The notes beneath the pieces were generated by a model. It had not been told where the DNA came from, searched no databases, and saw only the letters and a program-made list of their open reading frames with translations. Position numbers and translations under genes: made by a program. Source: an uncultured Rhizobiaceae group bacterium (lineage in GTDB: Bacteria > Pseudomonadota > Alphaproteobacteria > Rhizobiales > Rhizobiaceae). Taken from it: 64,000 bases of DNA. Location: the NCBI GenBank assembly GCA_937930635.1, contig CALHCF010000007.1:124001-188000 (forward strand), given 5' to 3'. Below, piece after piece: positions 9,154 through 19,000 of the stretch; positions within the stretch are counted from its first letter, which is position 1, and each line of letters opens with the position of its first letter.

Positions 9154-10833
9154 CTACGCTTCCCAGTAAACTTCCGCTGGGTGGAACTCGAAAGAAATGT
9201 GGTGAGCTGCGCCCCCCAGACCTTTCTTGGTGAAGTTCGTCAGACTGCGCCAGTAAGGCTGAATGGTGACGCCTTCCTGTTGCATGAGCTTCTGACACTT
9301 GGAAAGAATCTCACTGCGCTTTTTGACATCAGGGATCGCCAGCGCTTCAGCCAGCGCATCATCGAATTCCTTGTTGGCAAAACCGGATTCGTTCCAGGCT
9401 TCGCCCGACCGATAGGCCAGAGCAAGAACCTGAACACCCAGCGGGCGGTGGTTCCAGTTCGTGGACGAGAAGGGATATTTCGCCCAGTCGTTCCAGAACG
9501 TTGAACCGGGAAGTACAGTCCGCTTCACTTTCAGGCCGGCCTTGCGCATCATGTCGGCAACGGCGTCGGTGGTGTCCTTGCGATACCCGGCATCGATGGA
9601 AATCAGCTCATGCTCATAATCAAGCATACCGGCTTCTTCCATAAGCGCCTTGGCACCATCCGGATCATGTTTGACCGAACCAATGTCAACATAGTCCGGG
9701 TGTGGAGGGCCAACGTGGGTGTTCTGCGCAGGAATTCCCAGATTTGACATGCCCAGTTCCAGGCAGACCTTGTTGTCGACAGCCATCTGAATGGCGCGGC
9801 GGACGCGCACATCCGCGTAAGGCTTCTTGCCATCAACCTCAGCCTGCTGGTTGGGGCGGATAACAATGGTCGCCGCTGTCACGACATCATTGCGGTTCCA
9901 TCCATCCAGCGCATCGAACAACTCGATGAACTCGCCTTCCAGCGAATAGGTCGTGTCAAACTCGTCAGATTCAGCACCGGCAACCCAGGCCGCAGGCTCT
10001 GTTCCAAAGTCGACATATTCAAAACGGTCGATCCAGGCACCGTTGCCTTCGTTCCACCATTTGTGCTTCTCGTTGCGAACAAGAACGCCCTTAACCCCGA
10101 CTTCAAGCGACTCAGGCATGTAAGGCCCGGTACCAATCGGATTGGACAGCGCTGTCTCCGGTGTAAACGACTTGTGCACGATGGCAGCAGGATAGTCGGA
10201 CATTCCTGGAATAAGCGAAACGTCTGGTGTTGGCAGGTTAAGTTTGACGGTGTGGCTGTCAACGACTTCGATTGCGCCCTTGATGGCCTTGTCCGTGCCG
10301 TTGGGGTTGCTGTCCGACTTGGCGTCGATCAGTGTCGCAAAACGGCCAGCCATGGAATTGCCTTCCACGGTCTTGTCGCACCAGCCCTCGATGTTGCGGG
10401 CAACATCTTCAGCGGTGAAATCATCACCATTGTTCCACTTAACGCCCTTGCGCACGTTCAGTGTGTAGGTCTTGGCATCGTCGGAAACTTCCCAGCTTTC
10501 AACAAGCATGCCCTGGAATGTGGCATCGTTGTTGTACTGAACAAGATATTCATGCCAACCGCGGGCAAAGTTCGCGATCTGTGACCAGTCATAGGTTCTT
10601 GGGTCTTTGAGGGCGCGTACTTCGGTCTGGTAACGAACGGTGCCGCCCTTTTTTTGATGACCATCAGCCAACGCCTTTACAGGAGCGGCCAGCCCGATGG
10701 CACCATAGGCAGCAATGGTTGACGCCCCCAGGGCAGATGCCAGCGCGAGAAATTCGCGGCGCTCCATGCGCCCTTCCAGCACTTCTTCGGCAAGCCCTTC
10801 AATCTTTGGATGCAGTTGTTTGTTGTCAGACAT
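9154..10833 (-). CDS. Peptide-type ABC transporter substrate-binding protein (Tat-exported)
   Basis: Periplasmic SBP family 5 (DppA/OppA-like) protein of 559 residues and first gene of the importer operon. The ATG at 10833 has a strong GGAGG 6 nt upstream; the in-frame codons up to 10884 lack one. Residues about 20-55 contain [15 protein letters not shown] and a hydrophobic stretch ending PVKALA, a twin-arginine signal. Family landmarks are [34 protein letters not shown] and [13 protein letters not shown]. Export by Tat suggests folding in the cytoplasm first. The ligand is not deducible. Confidence 0.9.
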   Translation of the reverse strand: MSDNKQLHPKIEGLAEEVLEGRMERREFLALASALGASTIAAYGAIGLAAPVKALADGHQKKGGTVRYQTEVRALKDPRTYDWSQIANFARGWHEYLVQYNNDATFQGMLVESWEVSDDAKTYTLNVRKGVKWNNGDDFTAEDVARNIEGWCDKTVEGNSMAGRFATLIDAKSDSNPNGTDKAIKGAIEVVDSHTVKLNLPTPDVSLIPGMSDYPAAIVHKSFTPETALSNPIGTGPYMPESLEVGVKGVLVRNEKHKWWNEGNGAWIDRFEYVDFGTEPAAWVAGAESDEFDTTYSLEGEFIELFDALDGWNRNDVVTAATIVIRPNQQAEVDGKKPYADVRVRRAIQMAVDNKVCLELGMSNLGIPAQNTHVGPPHPDYVDIGSVKHDPDGAKALMEEAGMLDYEHELISIDAGYRKDTTDAVADMMRKAGLKVKRTVLPGSTFWNDWAKYPFSSTNWNHRPLGVQVLALAYRSGEAWNESGFANKEFDDALAEALAIPDVKKRSEILSKCQKLMQQEGVTIQPYWRSLTNFTKKGLGGAAHHISFEFHPAEVYWEA

Positions 10834-11246
10834 ATAATCCTCCGGTCTGGACATAATTTTGAGATTTAGAGAAACCGAGCGCAAACTCTACAGTCGAGCG
10901 CTGACACTGCGGTATTGTTGGTCCGGAGCCGTATAGCTTTCAACGCTGTCCTCCCAAACAGCCAAGTGCCCCGAATGCTATTGCTGATATAGCTTGCCTT
11001 CATAGTTACACAGCGGAATGTCCCAGCACCACCCCAGATTATCAATTTTGCGACATTATGCGCCGATAAGATTCGTATTGAGCCGCAAAAATGCAGCTTT
11101 TTCGACAATTCACGACGATTTTGCCTGCCAGGGGTAAGAATTTGACCGGTTCCGCACTCCGCCCGAAGGTCAGCTTTTTCAAAAATCGCTGTTGACTTAG
11201 AGTTACTCTAACTTGCTACCCAGAGGTCAGAGGAACACTTGCGAAG
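10834..11246. other. Intergenic region between the ABC operon and the merR gene
   Basis: A gap of 413 bp between divergent genes. I see no credible ORF or RNA gene. The left part should hold the promoter of the binding-protein operon, which I cannot place; the right end holds the MerR-type promoter at 11192-11222. The middle, about 10900-11150, is AT-rich without clear structure. Confidence 0.5.
11192..11222 (+). promoter_or_regulatory. MerR-type promoter with operator dyad in the spacer
   Basis: A -35-like TTGACT at 11192-11197 is followed by the perfect dyad TTAGAGTTACTCTAA at 11197-11211 and a poor -10 candidate near 11217-11222 at a 19-bp spacing. A dyad inside an over-long spacer is the hallmark of promoters bound and untwisted by MerR-family activators. 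It ends 24 bp before the merR ATG, implying autoregulation of the two-gene operon. Confidence 0.7.
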
Positions 11247-11612
11247 ATGAGAATTGCTGAAGCGTCGGAAGCCTGTGGGCTATCCGCACATACGATAAGA
11301 TTCTACGAGAAGTCGGGAATGCTGCCAGAGATCGAGCGTGGCATCGATGGGCATCGTCGGTTCACACCTCGTTTGATCGAATGGCTTACTCTGCTCTACT
11401 GGCTGCGCGAAACCGGCATGTCGCTAAAGCTAATGCGTCGGTTCACAATTCTTGCCAAAGCAGGCGATGCCGGTATCAAAGAGCGGCGGCAAATCCTGTC
11501 GGACCACGCGACAACGCTGAAGGCCAAACGCGCAACTCTCGAAAAATGCGAAAGTATCCTCGCCATCAAGATCGCCAGCTATAGTCCGGGCACCAAAGAG
11601 GATGACCCATGA
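11247..11612 (+). CDS. MerR family transcriptional regulator
   Basis: DNA-binding regulator of 121 residues. The winged HTH occupies the first 70 residues (MRIAEASEACGLSAHTIRFYEKSGMLP, then GHRRFTPRLIEWLTLLYWLRETGMSLK), followed by a dimerisation helix (AGIKERRQILSDHATTLKAKRATLEKCESIL). It resembles the AdhR-like branch. No metal-binding cysteine pair is seen: the only Cys residues are in the HTH and near the C-terminus. It overlaps the next gene by ATGA, so the two are translationally coupled. It probably controls its own promoter. Confidence 0.9.
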   Translation: MRIAEASEACGLSAHTIRFYEKSGMLPEIERGIDGHRRFTPRLIEWLTLLYWLRETGMSLKLMRRFTILAKAGDAGIKERRQILSDHATTLKAKRATLEKCESILAIKIASYSPGTKEDDP

Positions 11613-12319
11613 AGTTTGCCTACCTGATCGAACCGCCATTCAACTACGTCGATGCTACCGGCCGCGTCACGGGTTGCGATGTGGAACTCGCCCGGTATGT
11701 ATTTTCGGAAATTAGTATTGCAGACTTTGAACCAGTGGAGACGGAATTTGCTGAACTTTTGCCCGGTGTCGGGGATGGCCGATGGCGCATGACGACTGGT
11801 CTTTTTGGAACTGATGAACGCAGGAAGAGCGCATTGTTCAGCCGCCCGATCTGGGCGCTACCGGACGGGCTGCTGGTGTCAAAGGACAATCAGTTGGGTT
11901 TGAGCGGTTATCAATCGGTTGCTGACAATTCTGACGTCCGACTAGCCGTTATCCGCGACCAGTTTCAGCATCGCTCGGCGGTTGAATTTGGCGTCAGCGC
12001 AGACCGGATTGTGATTTTCGAAACATATACGGAAGCCGCACAAGCTGTTTGCGAAGGTACTGCCGACGCCTATGCCAGCGTCGGTCGGGCGCATGGCGGG
12101 TTTATCGAGCAGAACCCGGAATGGGGTCTGGAATTGATCCTTGTTCCAAACTCAGAAAAGCAACCGGCTTTTGGGTCGTTTGCCTTCGGTTTGAATGACG
12201 CAGAACTATTGAGTGAGGTCGATGCGGTTCTATCACAGTATCTTGGGACGGATGCTCATCGGGACATGGTTGCTTCTTTCGGTTTCTCGCCATCCGAAGT
12301 TGACATGGTGGTAGCCTGA
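11609..12319 (+). CDS. Solute-binding protein family 3 domain protein without a signal peptide
   Basis: Protein of 236 residues with the two-lobe fold of polar amino-acid binding proteins (SBP_bac_3). It opens directly with the first strand MKFAYLIEPPFNYVDATGRVTGCDVELARYVF, continues with ELLPGVGDGRWRMTTGLFGTDERRKSALFSRPIW, the conserved ligand-site region, and DVRLAVIRDQFQHRSAVEFGVS of lobe 2. No signal peptide or lipobox precedes it, so it should stay in the cytoplasm. No transporter permease or ATPase is adjacent. Coupled (ATGA overlap) to a MerR regulator, it may bind a ligand and modulate that regulator; this is inference. Confidence 0.8.
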   Translation: MKFAYLIEPPFNYVDATGRVTGCDVELARYVFSEISIADFEPVETEFAELLPGVGDGRWRMTTGLFGTDERRKSALFSRPIWALPDGLLVSKDNQLGLSGYQSVADNSDVRLAVIRDQFQHRSAVEFGVSADRIVIFETYTEAAQAVCEGTADAYASVGRAHGGFIEQNPEWGLELILVPNSEKQPAFGSFAFGLNDAELLSEVDAVLSQYLGTDAHRDMVASFGFSPSEVDMVVA

Positions 12320-12324
12320 CACCT

Positions 12325-12450
12325 CGAAAGCTGACTTTGGACGTGGCATGCGTGAAGTCTATTCCATCCGCTCCTCGGCCATCGGCTGGCACCGAAGGCA
12401 TGACATTGTCCAAATGATGGCTGTAAACCAAAACGCCAAGTGCTGCGCCT
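12325..12450. repeat. Dispersed degenerate repeat, copy 1
   Basis: Core at 12371-12423 contains CGGCCATCGGCTGGCACCGA, then GGCATGACATTG and ATGGCTG. It shares this order with copies at 14082-14150, 20563-20592 and 21880-21994. It follows the solute-binding gene and runs close to the convergent SUKH gene. Confidence 0.65.
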
Positions 12451-12466
12451 TGCATCAAGATTTGGT

Positions 12467-13207
12467 TCAGCGTCGGTTTGTCAGTCTGTCTTGGATATAA
12501 AGTCCGCCAAAATAGACCCGCATGTTGGGCCACCAAAAGCTTTCTTCTTCAAACAATTCCACCGGGTCATCATCATCTCGGCAAATCAAGACACGCCCCA
12601 CGCGGGGCTCACTCGCAGTTCGGTAGTCCAGAACAACTGCTTCGTGATCGCCCTCAGAATACGCAATGGCAATCAAACGCTCGTCGACAGAACGCGTGTC
12701 AAGCTTGGGCAGATGCTCCTGCAGGAGCAATTTGAGCGGCACAACAGAACCCAGGTCCAGGTATTGCCGGTTCAAACTCGGCATGGGCACTAAATCAGCT
12801 TCTTTGGGGTTTTCACGATCCCCCCAAAACAAATCTGAGTTGGATCCGCCATTGAAATATCGGTAAACATCACGCCAGGGCTCAGGCAAGCGAACCCCCA
12901 ACCGTTCTTCGTGCTTTGCGATTTCCTGCTCCGAAAGCCGTCCGCCATCCTTGACGCCAACCCGTCGATAGAGCGCTCCGTTTTTGAGTTCAACAGGATC
13001 AGTCTCGTCTTCGAAGACGGTGTATTGGTTCAGGTGCCACGTCAATATGTTAGACGGAGTGGCCGCAAATGCCGGACGCTTCAGCATCCGTTTGTCCAGA
13101 GGAGATAAATCTTCCTCCTCCTCAATTTCATTTATAAGGTCGCGTAAGAGACGTTCGTCATCTGCATTCATTTTTTGCCAGTCAGTTTGCCAAGTGTGCA
13201 AGTTCAC
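12467..13207 (-). CDS. SMI1/KNR4 (SUKH) family protein
   Basis: Protein of 246 residues with a SUKH-type core at about 90-230: LSEQEIAKHEERLGVRLPEPWRDVYRYFNGG is the characteristic helix-turn of the family, followed by the acidic C-terminal strands. SUKH proteins are common immunity proteins of contact-dependent toxin systems, but also act as free-standing scaffold or regulatory proteins. No toxin, Rhs or T6SS gene is nearby. Start uncertain: a GTG at 13207 with AAGG upstream, or the ATG at 13171 without a clear site. It stands alone between convergent and tandem accessory genes. Confidence 0.7.
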   Translation of the reverse strand: MNLHTWQTDWQKMNADDERLLRDLINEIEEEEDLSPLDKRMLKRPAFAATPSNILTWHLNQYTVFEDETDPVELKNGALYRRVGVKDGGRLSEQEIAKHEERLGVRLPEPWRDVYRYFNGGSNSDLFWGDRENPKEADLVPMPSLNRQYLDLGSVVPLKLLLQEHLPKLDTRSVDERLIAIAYSEGDHEAVVLDYRTASEPRVGRVLICRDDDDPVELFEEESFWWPNMRVYFGGLYIQDRLTNRR

Positions 13208-13242
13208 CAGAACCCTTGATGCGTCGCACGATCAGAATCAAG

Positions 13243-13276
13243 CCCAAACAGCCATCGGCCCCAAACAGCCATCGGC
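13243..13276. repeat. Perfect 17-bp tandem duplication
   Basis: The 17-mer CCCAAACAGCCATCGGC occurs twice back to back between the SUKH and LysE genes. It contains GCCATCGGC, also present in the core of the dispersed repeat family of this region, so it may be a slipped remnant of it. Confidence 0.6.
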
Positions 13277-13334
13277 GTAGTCGAAACAAAAGGCTTCCTG
13301 TGCGCAGACACCCGTCCAAATACCGCCTAAGGGC

Positions 13335-13988
13335 TCAATTACGTATGAGCGCCGACCGGACGAGCGCGAGTGCCGCAATGGCAAAAAGCGTCGCAACCAT
13401 TCCATCAATCCAACGACGGAACTTCACATAGCCAAGCATGATCGCTGAGAGCGAGAATGCAGCGGCATAGACCGCGTAGATGATCAATCCAATCAGAGTG
13501 CATCCAAGTGTCGCTACGACCACGCTGACCGGACCGTCGTCAGCCCCAAGGCCAACCGACAGAGCAGCCATCCAAGCGATGGCCGCCTTGGGATTGGAAA
13601 GATTGAGTACAAGCCCCCTTATAAACAAACGCGTCTCCCGGGAGCGGGCCTGACTGTCCAAGTCCGACTTTTTTATGTCCGCACGCATTGCAGAGCGGGC
13701 GGATCCATATGCCAGCCAAAATAGATAGAGGCCACCGACGACTTTTAACACTACAAGCAACTGGGTTGATGCCTGAAGAACAGCTCCAAGTCCCGTCGCG
13801 GCGACAACGCCCCAAAACGAGAGACCGAGCGCGAGGCCAGCGCCGAAGATCATTCCGCATTTGCGACCGGAAGCGGCAGACACGGCGCTGACCGCTAATG
13901 TGGCTGGCCCTGGTGATGCCGCAACAATGAAGAATGCAGCGAAAATAGCTGCCACTCCGGTCCAGTCAATCATTGGCCTGCCCTTCAT
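13335..13988 (-). CDS. LysE/RhtB family amino-acid exporter
   Basis: Inner-membrane protein of 217 residues with about six hydrophobic helices. The family signature SPGPATLAVSAVSAASGRKCGM is in helix 1 to loop 1 and NLSNPKAAIAWMAAL in the second half. Exporters of this family expel basic or neutral amino acids or homoserine lactones using the proton gradient; the substrate here is unknown. The start at 13988 has GAGG about 8 nt upstream. A second LysE-type gene lies at 22019-22690. Confidence 0.88.
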   Translation of the reverse strand: MKGRPMIDWTGVAAIFAAFFIVAASPGPATLAVSAVSAASGRKCGMIFGAGLALGLSFWGVVAATGLGAVLQASTQLLVVLKVVGGLYLFWLAYGSARSAMRADIKKSDLDSQARSRETRLFIRGLVLNLSNPKAAIAWMAALSVGLGADDGPVSVVVATLGCTLIGLIIYAVYAAAFSLSAIMLGYVKFRRWIDGMVATLFAIAALALVRSALIRN

Positions 13989-14081
13989 ACCAATTCCTCA
14001 GGCTCACTCTAAATAACCGAGCAATAGAAGAAAAGCAGACCTTCATTTTGGACCCAAGAACGACGGCAAAATCAGCAACTC

Positions 14082-14150
14082 CAACATCGGCTGGTACCGA
14101 AAGCATAATATTGACCGAATGACGGCTGCGAGCCCTCAATTACATTGCAG
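14082..14150. repeat. Dispersed degenerate repeat, copy 2
   Basis: Contains CATCGGCTGGTACCGAAAGC, then ATATTGACCGAATGACGGCT and GCGAGCCC, aligning with copies 1 and 3. Lies in the 266-bp gap between the LysE and K+ channel genes, in which nothing else is recognisable. Confidence 0.65.
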
Positions 14151-14254
14151 GCTTCGTCGCTTACTGAACCGTAAGAAATGTTGGTACTGGTCAGTCGCAC
14201 CTTGAGCAGAGGCTGACTAACTTCATTTCTTCAACGTAAAGCAGACATTCACCG

Positions 14255-14692
14255 CTATTTCTTCGGATTCGGAAGCAGTTTGGAAAGCAAACCGACCAAA
14301 AATGCTGTGCTTAGGCCGAAGTTGAGCAGACCGGTTACAGCCGCCATCGCGGCAAAGACGCGAAAACCTTCTTCTACAGTCACATCGCCATAGCCAAGTG
14401 TGGTGTAGGTCACGATTGAGAAATAGATCGCATCAGCCATCGTTGTGAGTGCACCCAGTACGAGGAAGGATAGTGCCCAAGCCCATACCTGAATCGTATG
14501 CGCAAAAACGATGATGATGAAGGCTACCGAAACCAGAGCACCCCACTTTCGTACCGATTGGTTTGGCAATCCTGATTGCAAGCCAGAAAATCGAGTTAAA
14601 AGCTGAACTGCATAAATTAGAAATCCGATATGAATTGCTGAGCACAACACCAGCAATCCGCTGCCAAGAACGATTTGGAGTAGAAGGCTCAT
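14255..14692 (-). CDS. Small two-transmembrane potassium channel (Kch/KcsA-type pore)
   Basis: Membrane protein of 145 residues. Three to four hydrophobic segments are visible, and the pore loop IVTYTTLGYGDVTV carries the K+ selectivity filter TxGYGD at about residues 97-104, followed by the inner helix ending FLVGLLSKLLPNPKK. There is no RCK/TrkA-N or cyclic-nucleotide domain, so gating is not obvious. Single gene, divergent from the RND operon that follows. Confidence 0.85.
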   Translation of the reverse strand: MSLLLQIVLGSGLLVLCSAIHIGFLIYAVQLLTRFSGLQSGLPNQSVRKWGALVSVAFIIIVFAHTIQVWAWALSFLVLGALTTMADAIYFSIVTYTTLGYGDVTVEEGFRVFAAMAAVTGLLNFGLSTAFLVGLLSKLLPNPKK

Positions 14693-14814
14693 GTAATTCC
14701 GGTTCCTATGGCGTCCAGATGTAATATCAGTGATAGTAACAACTGATGCAATCAGATAGCCACTTTGAAGTGGCTGACTTAGGGAATGAGCGGATTAAGC
14801 TCCGTGATAATAAA

Positions 14815-16095
14815 ATGATGTTTTTGCTCAATAGATTACGCATGTTGTCAACGGTTGGACTGGTTAGCGTGGCAGTCGTCGCCTGCACTCCATCAGATGA
14901 TCAAGCCGATACGTCTTCAGAACAATTAGTTCGACCTGTTAAGGTCGCAAACGTTCAGTCAGCAACGACCGAGATCAAACGCACCTACTCTGCGGTGGTG
15001 CTCGCGGCAGAAGAAGTGCAGCTCTCTTTCAGGGTGTCGGGGCGGATTGTCGAACTAGCCGCACTCGCGGGCACTAATGTGAAAAAAGGTGATGTGATTG
15101 CACAGCTTGATACGCGTGACTTCAAGGCAGAGATCACACGGCTGGAAAGTCAGCTGGAGCAGGCCGAGGCGCAATTGACAGCATTGACATCTGGAGCGCG
15201 TGCGGAAGACCTTGCGTCTCTTGAAGCAGGAGTTGCTGCGGTTCAAGCACAAGTTGATGCTGCAATAGATCAGTTAAAACGCACACAAACCCTATTCAAA
15301 AAGAAGATCGTTACCAAAGCAAAAGTGGATCAAGACACGACCAATCTACGCGTGGCAGAGGCCGAACTTGAAGCCAAAAAACAAGAACTCAAGAAGGGTC
15401 AGTCAGGCGCACGGGCAGAAGACGTTGCCGCTCAGGAAGCTGTCATTAAGGGACTGAAGTCAAACCTCCAATCACTCAATGATAATCTGTCAGATACAAC
15501 CTTAACGGCTCCCTTTGATGGCATCATTGCGACAAGAAGCGTTGATAATTTCTCCAACATTCAGGCGAAGGAAACTGTCGCGACACTGCAAAACCTTGCC
15601 TCGCCAAAATTGCAATTTGATGTTCCTGCTCCCGATGTGGTGGTTTTAGCGAAGATTGAAAAGCGTGTACTTGTGGTTAAGCTTGATGGCCTGTCTGGCC
15701 AAACTTTTGCTGCATCCGGAAACGAATTTTCCACAAAAGCTGACAGTGCGACCCAAACCTATCGGGGCACCGCATCCATACAAAACCCAAACAGTGAACC
15801 GATCTTGCCGGGTATGACTGGCAGTATCACAGTGACAGCAGAAGCTGGTGGTGAGGCAAAATTGCTTGTTCCAGTTTCAGCGGTTGCGTCTGACGCCAAT
15901 GGAAAGCCCTATGTGTGGCTCGTTGACCTAGTCGAAAACAAAGTCACGAAGCAATCTGTAGAAACAGGTGCGGCCACGGGCGCTTCAATTGTTGTGAAAA
16001 ATGGACTGAAGAAAGATGATGTTATCGCAACGGCAGGGCTATCTGCGTTGCAGGACGATTTGGTGATCAAACCTGTCACAACTGTCGGGGAATAG
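14815..16095 (+). CDS. RND efflux periplasmic adaptor (HlyD/MexA-type lipoprotein)
   Basis: Periplasmic adaptor linking an RND pump to an outer-membrane channel. From the ATG at 14815 the protein has 426 residues; the frame is open to 14746 but the signal then sits too deep. The signal ends in the lipobox VVAC with lipidated Cys24. Lipoyl halves flank a long alpha-hairpin (KAEITRLESQLEQAEAQLTAL to LKSNLQSLNDN), followed by the beta-barrel and membrane-proximal domains. The hairpin contains two SGARAEDxA repeats. It ends 4 bp before the pump gene. No outer-membrane TolC-like gene is in the operon. Base composition looks more AT-rich than flanking operons. Confidence 0.9.
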   Translation: MMFLLNRLRMLSTVGLVSVAVVACTPSDDQADTSSEQLVRPVKVANVQSATTEIKRTYSAVVLAAEEVQLSFRVSGRIVELAALAGTNVKKGDVIAQLDTRDFKAEITRLESQLEQAEAQLTALTSGARAEDLASLEAGVAAVQAQVDAAIDQLKRTQTLFKKKIVTKAKVDQDTTNLRVAEAELEAKKQELKKGQSGARAEDVAAQEAVIKGLKSNLQSLNDNLSDTTLTAPFDGIIATRSVDNFSNIQAKETVATLQNLASPKLQFDVPAPDVVVLAKIEKRVLVVKLDGLSGQTFAASGNEFSTKADSATQTYRGTASIQNPNSEPILPGMTGSITVTAEAGGEAKLLVPVSAVASDANGKPYVWLVDLVENKVTKQSVETGAATGASIVVKNGLKKDDVIATAGLSALQDDLVIKPVTTVGE

Positions 16096-16099
16096 GTCT

Positions 16100-19000
16100 A
16101 TGAACCTCGCCAAGTTTGCCATTGAGAAGCGTGTTGTCAGCGCGCTTCTAACGCTTCTCATTCTCGCATCTGGATATTTCGCTTATTCCAAGTTGCCGCG
16201 CTTTGAAGACCCTGAATTTATCATTCGATCCGCACAGATCATTACGCCGTATGTCGGTGCAAGTGCCTCTGAGGTCGAGCAAGAAGTCACCGATGTGATC
16301 GAGAATGCTGTGCAACAGTTGCAGGGTGTAAAGGAAGTCAAATCTGTTTCATCATCCGGCTTATCTGAAGTCACGGTGGAGTTTACGATTGCATCTGCCA
16401 AAACACGGCCTGCGTTGAATCAAAAGTTCACGCAATTACGTGCCAAGATAAGTGATAGTGCTAATCGCCTACCGCCCGGTGCTGGGCCCGCAACGGTATA
16501 TGATGACTTTGGCGATGTTTACGCGCTGTATTTTGCGATTACGGGCGATGGCTATTCCCTGCCGGAAATAAACAACTATGCAAAAACGTTGCAAAAGGAA
16601 CTTGTTCTTGTTCCTGGCGTCTCCAAAGTCGCGCTTGTCGGTGCACCGCAGGAAGTCATCTATATAGAGTATCAACCCTCCAAACTCATTACGCTTGGAC
16701 TTTCCTCCGGACAGATCGCACAGGTTCTTGAAGGGCAAAACCTTGTAACAAACGCCGGTAGTGTAAGCTCGGGAAACACCAGACTTAGCATTCGACCTTC
16801 ATCAGCCGTGGCATCTCTCCAGGCGCTTGAGGAACTCGTCATCACCAATGCCAAGAGCGGCAGCTCATATAGGTTGAAGGATGTTGCTACTGTTCGCTTT
16901 GGTGTCAAAGAACCGGTTTCTAAATTGCTTTACCGCAATGGGAAACCTGCCATTGGATTGGGTATATCGAACACAACAGGCGGCAATGTTGTGAACATGG
17001 GTGATGCGGTCAACAAGCGCATCGCCGAACTGACTAGCCAGCGCCCATTGGGCATGGAACTCACAGCGATCTCCGATCAATCGGTTTCTGTTCGGGCATC
17101 AGTTGCGGATTTTGTCGTCAACGTTGTGCTGGCGTTGGCGATTGTTGTCGGCACGCTGTTGATCTTCATGGGACTGCGCAGTGGCATTCTTATGGGCGGC
17201 ATCTTGCTCATCACTGTCGCCGGAACGTTGTTCGGCATGTATGTTTACGGTCTCGATATGCAGCGCATCTCACTCGGTGCTCTTATTATTGCACTTGGCA
17301 TGTTGGTCGATAATGCAATCGTGGTCGTTGAGGGAACACTTGTCCGCGTTCAAGAGGGTGAAGACCCTGCCAGTGCAGCCACTGCTGTCGTTGAGAAGAC
17401 GAAATGGCCGCTGCTTGGTGGAACTGTCGTTGGTTTCCTTGCGTTCTCTGCCATTGGTTTCTCACCCGACAATACAGGCGAATATGCCGGTTCTCTTTTC
17501 TGGACTATCACAATTGCCTTGATGTTCAGCTGGCTAATCGCTGTTTGGTTGACACCCTATTTATGCACGCTTCTGCTCAAGCCTATTGCTGATGGGAATG
17601 TTGAAAAGAAAGAACACTTCATCCTTCGCGGTTACCGCCAGTTTCTTCGGCTATGTCTTAAGCTTCGATGGATCACTGTTGGCCTTACAGTGGCTCTCTT
17701 CATTTCCGCCATCAGTAGTTTTGCGCTTGTGAAAGAAGGTTTCTTTCCCACATCAACACGCGATCAATTCGTAATCGATTACACGCTGCCGGAAGGGTCT
17801 TCTCTGGAACAAACCAGCATAGACATTGCGAAAATCAGTGAGTGGGTGCGCCAACAAGACGGTGTGACAGGAACCAACACCGTCATCGGTGGTGGGCATT
17901 TACGTTTCATGCTCACTTATAGCGGCGAGAGCGGAAACTCTGCCTACGGGCAGGTTCTGGTTGATGTCGAGGACTACAACCAAATCGATACTTTGCAACC
18001 CATTCTCCAATCCCATGTCGATGCTAATTATCCAGATGCCGTCGCTAAAGTCTGGAAATTCGTTCTTGGACCAGGAGGTGGCAGCCTTATTGAAGCTCGG
18101 TTCACGGGGCCTGATCCAGTCGTCCTTAGACAGCTTTCTGAACAAGCAAAAGCAATCCTGACAAAAGAGGGTGCCATCAGCGTCAAAGATGATTGGCGCG
18201 AAATGGTGAAAGTTGTCAGGCCTCGCATCAATGAACAGAATGCTCGCCGTGTAGGGCTGACGCAGGGCGATATTTCCAAGGCCATTGCAGAGTTGTTCGA
18301 TGGAACCTCAATTGGTGTCTACCGTGAGAAAGACAAACTGCGGCTCATCGTGTTCCGCCCTTATGCGGATGCTCGCAACGACATCGACCGTATCCGTGAC
18401 GTTCAGATATTTAGTTCCGCTTCAGGTCGGTATGTGCCGATTACGCAAGTGGTCGATGATTTCGATGTCGTTTTTGAAAATGCCAAATTGCGGCGTTTCA
18501 ATCGTTCACTTGCAATTATGGCACAAGGTGACCCTACACCCGGCGTTAGTGCTAGTGCGGTATTTGTGAAGGCTCGTCCACAGATCGATGCACTTCCTCT
18601 ACCTGAAGGCTATTCACTTGAATGGCGTGGTCAGTATGGGGGCAGTCAAGACGCCAATGCTGGACTAGGTTCGACGTTACCTTTTGGCTTTGGAGCCATG
18701 ATCATCGTCGTGATCTTGCTGTTTAATTCAGTTCGACAGCCATTGATCATTTTTCTTACCGTCCCGCTTGCCGTCATTGGCGTTGTTTACGGCCTGATAG
18801 CTTTGGATACGCCCATGGAGTTTATGGCGATCCTTGGTATTCTCAGCTTAACCGGAATGCTGATCAAAAATGCCATAGTTCTCATAGATCAAACAGATGA
18901 CGAAATCTCAGGAGGAAAGCAAAGGATGCAAGCTGTCGTCGATGCCGCTGTGAGCCGCGTGCGACCTGTAAGCCTTGGCGTTTTAACCACTGTACTTGGG

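Noticed and set aside
12102..12536. Minus-strand ORF of 144 codons after the solute-binding gene
   Set aside because: Half lies antisense to the solute-binding gene and the rest translates the dispersed repeat; no conserved protein features beyond the repeat itself.
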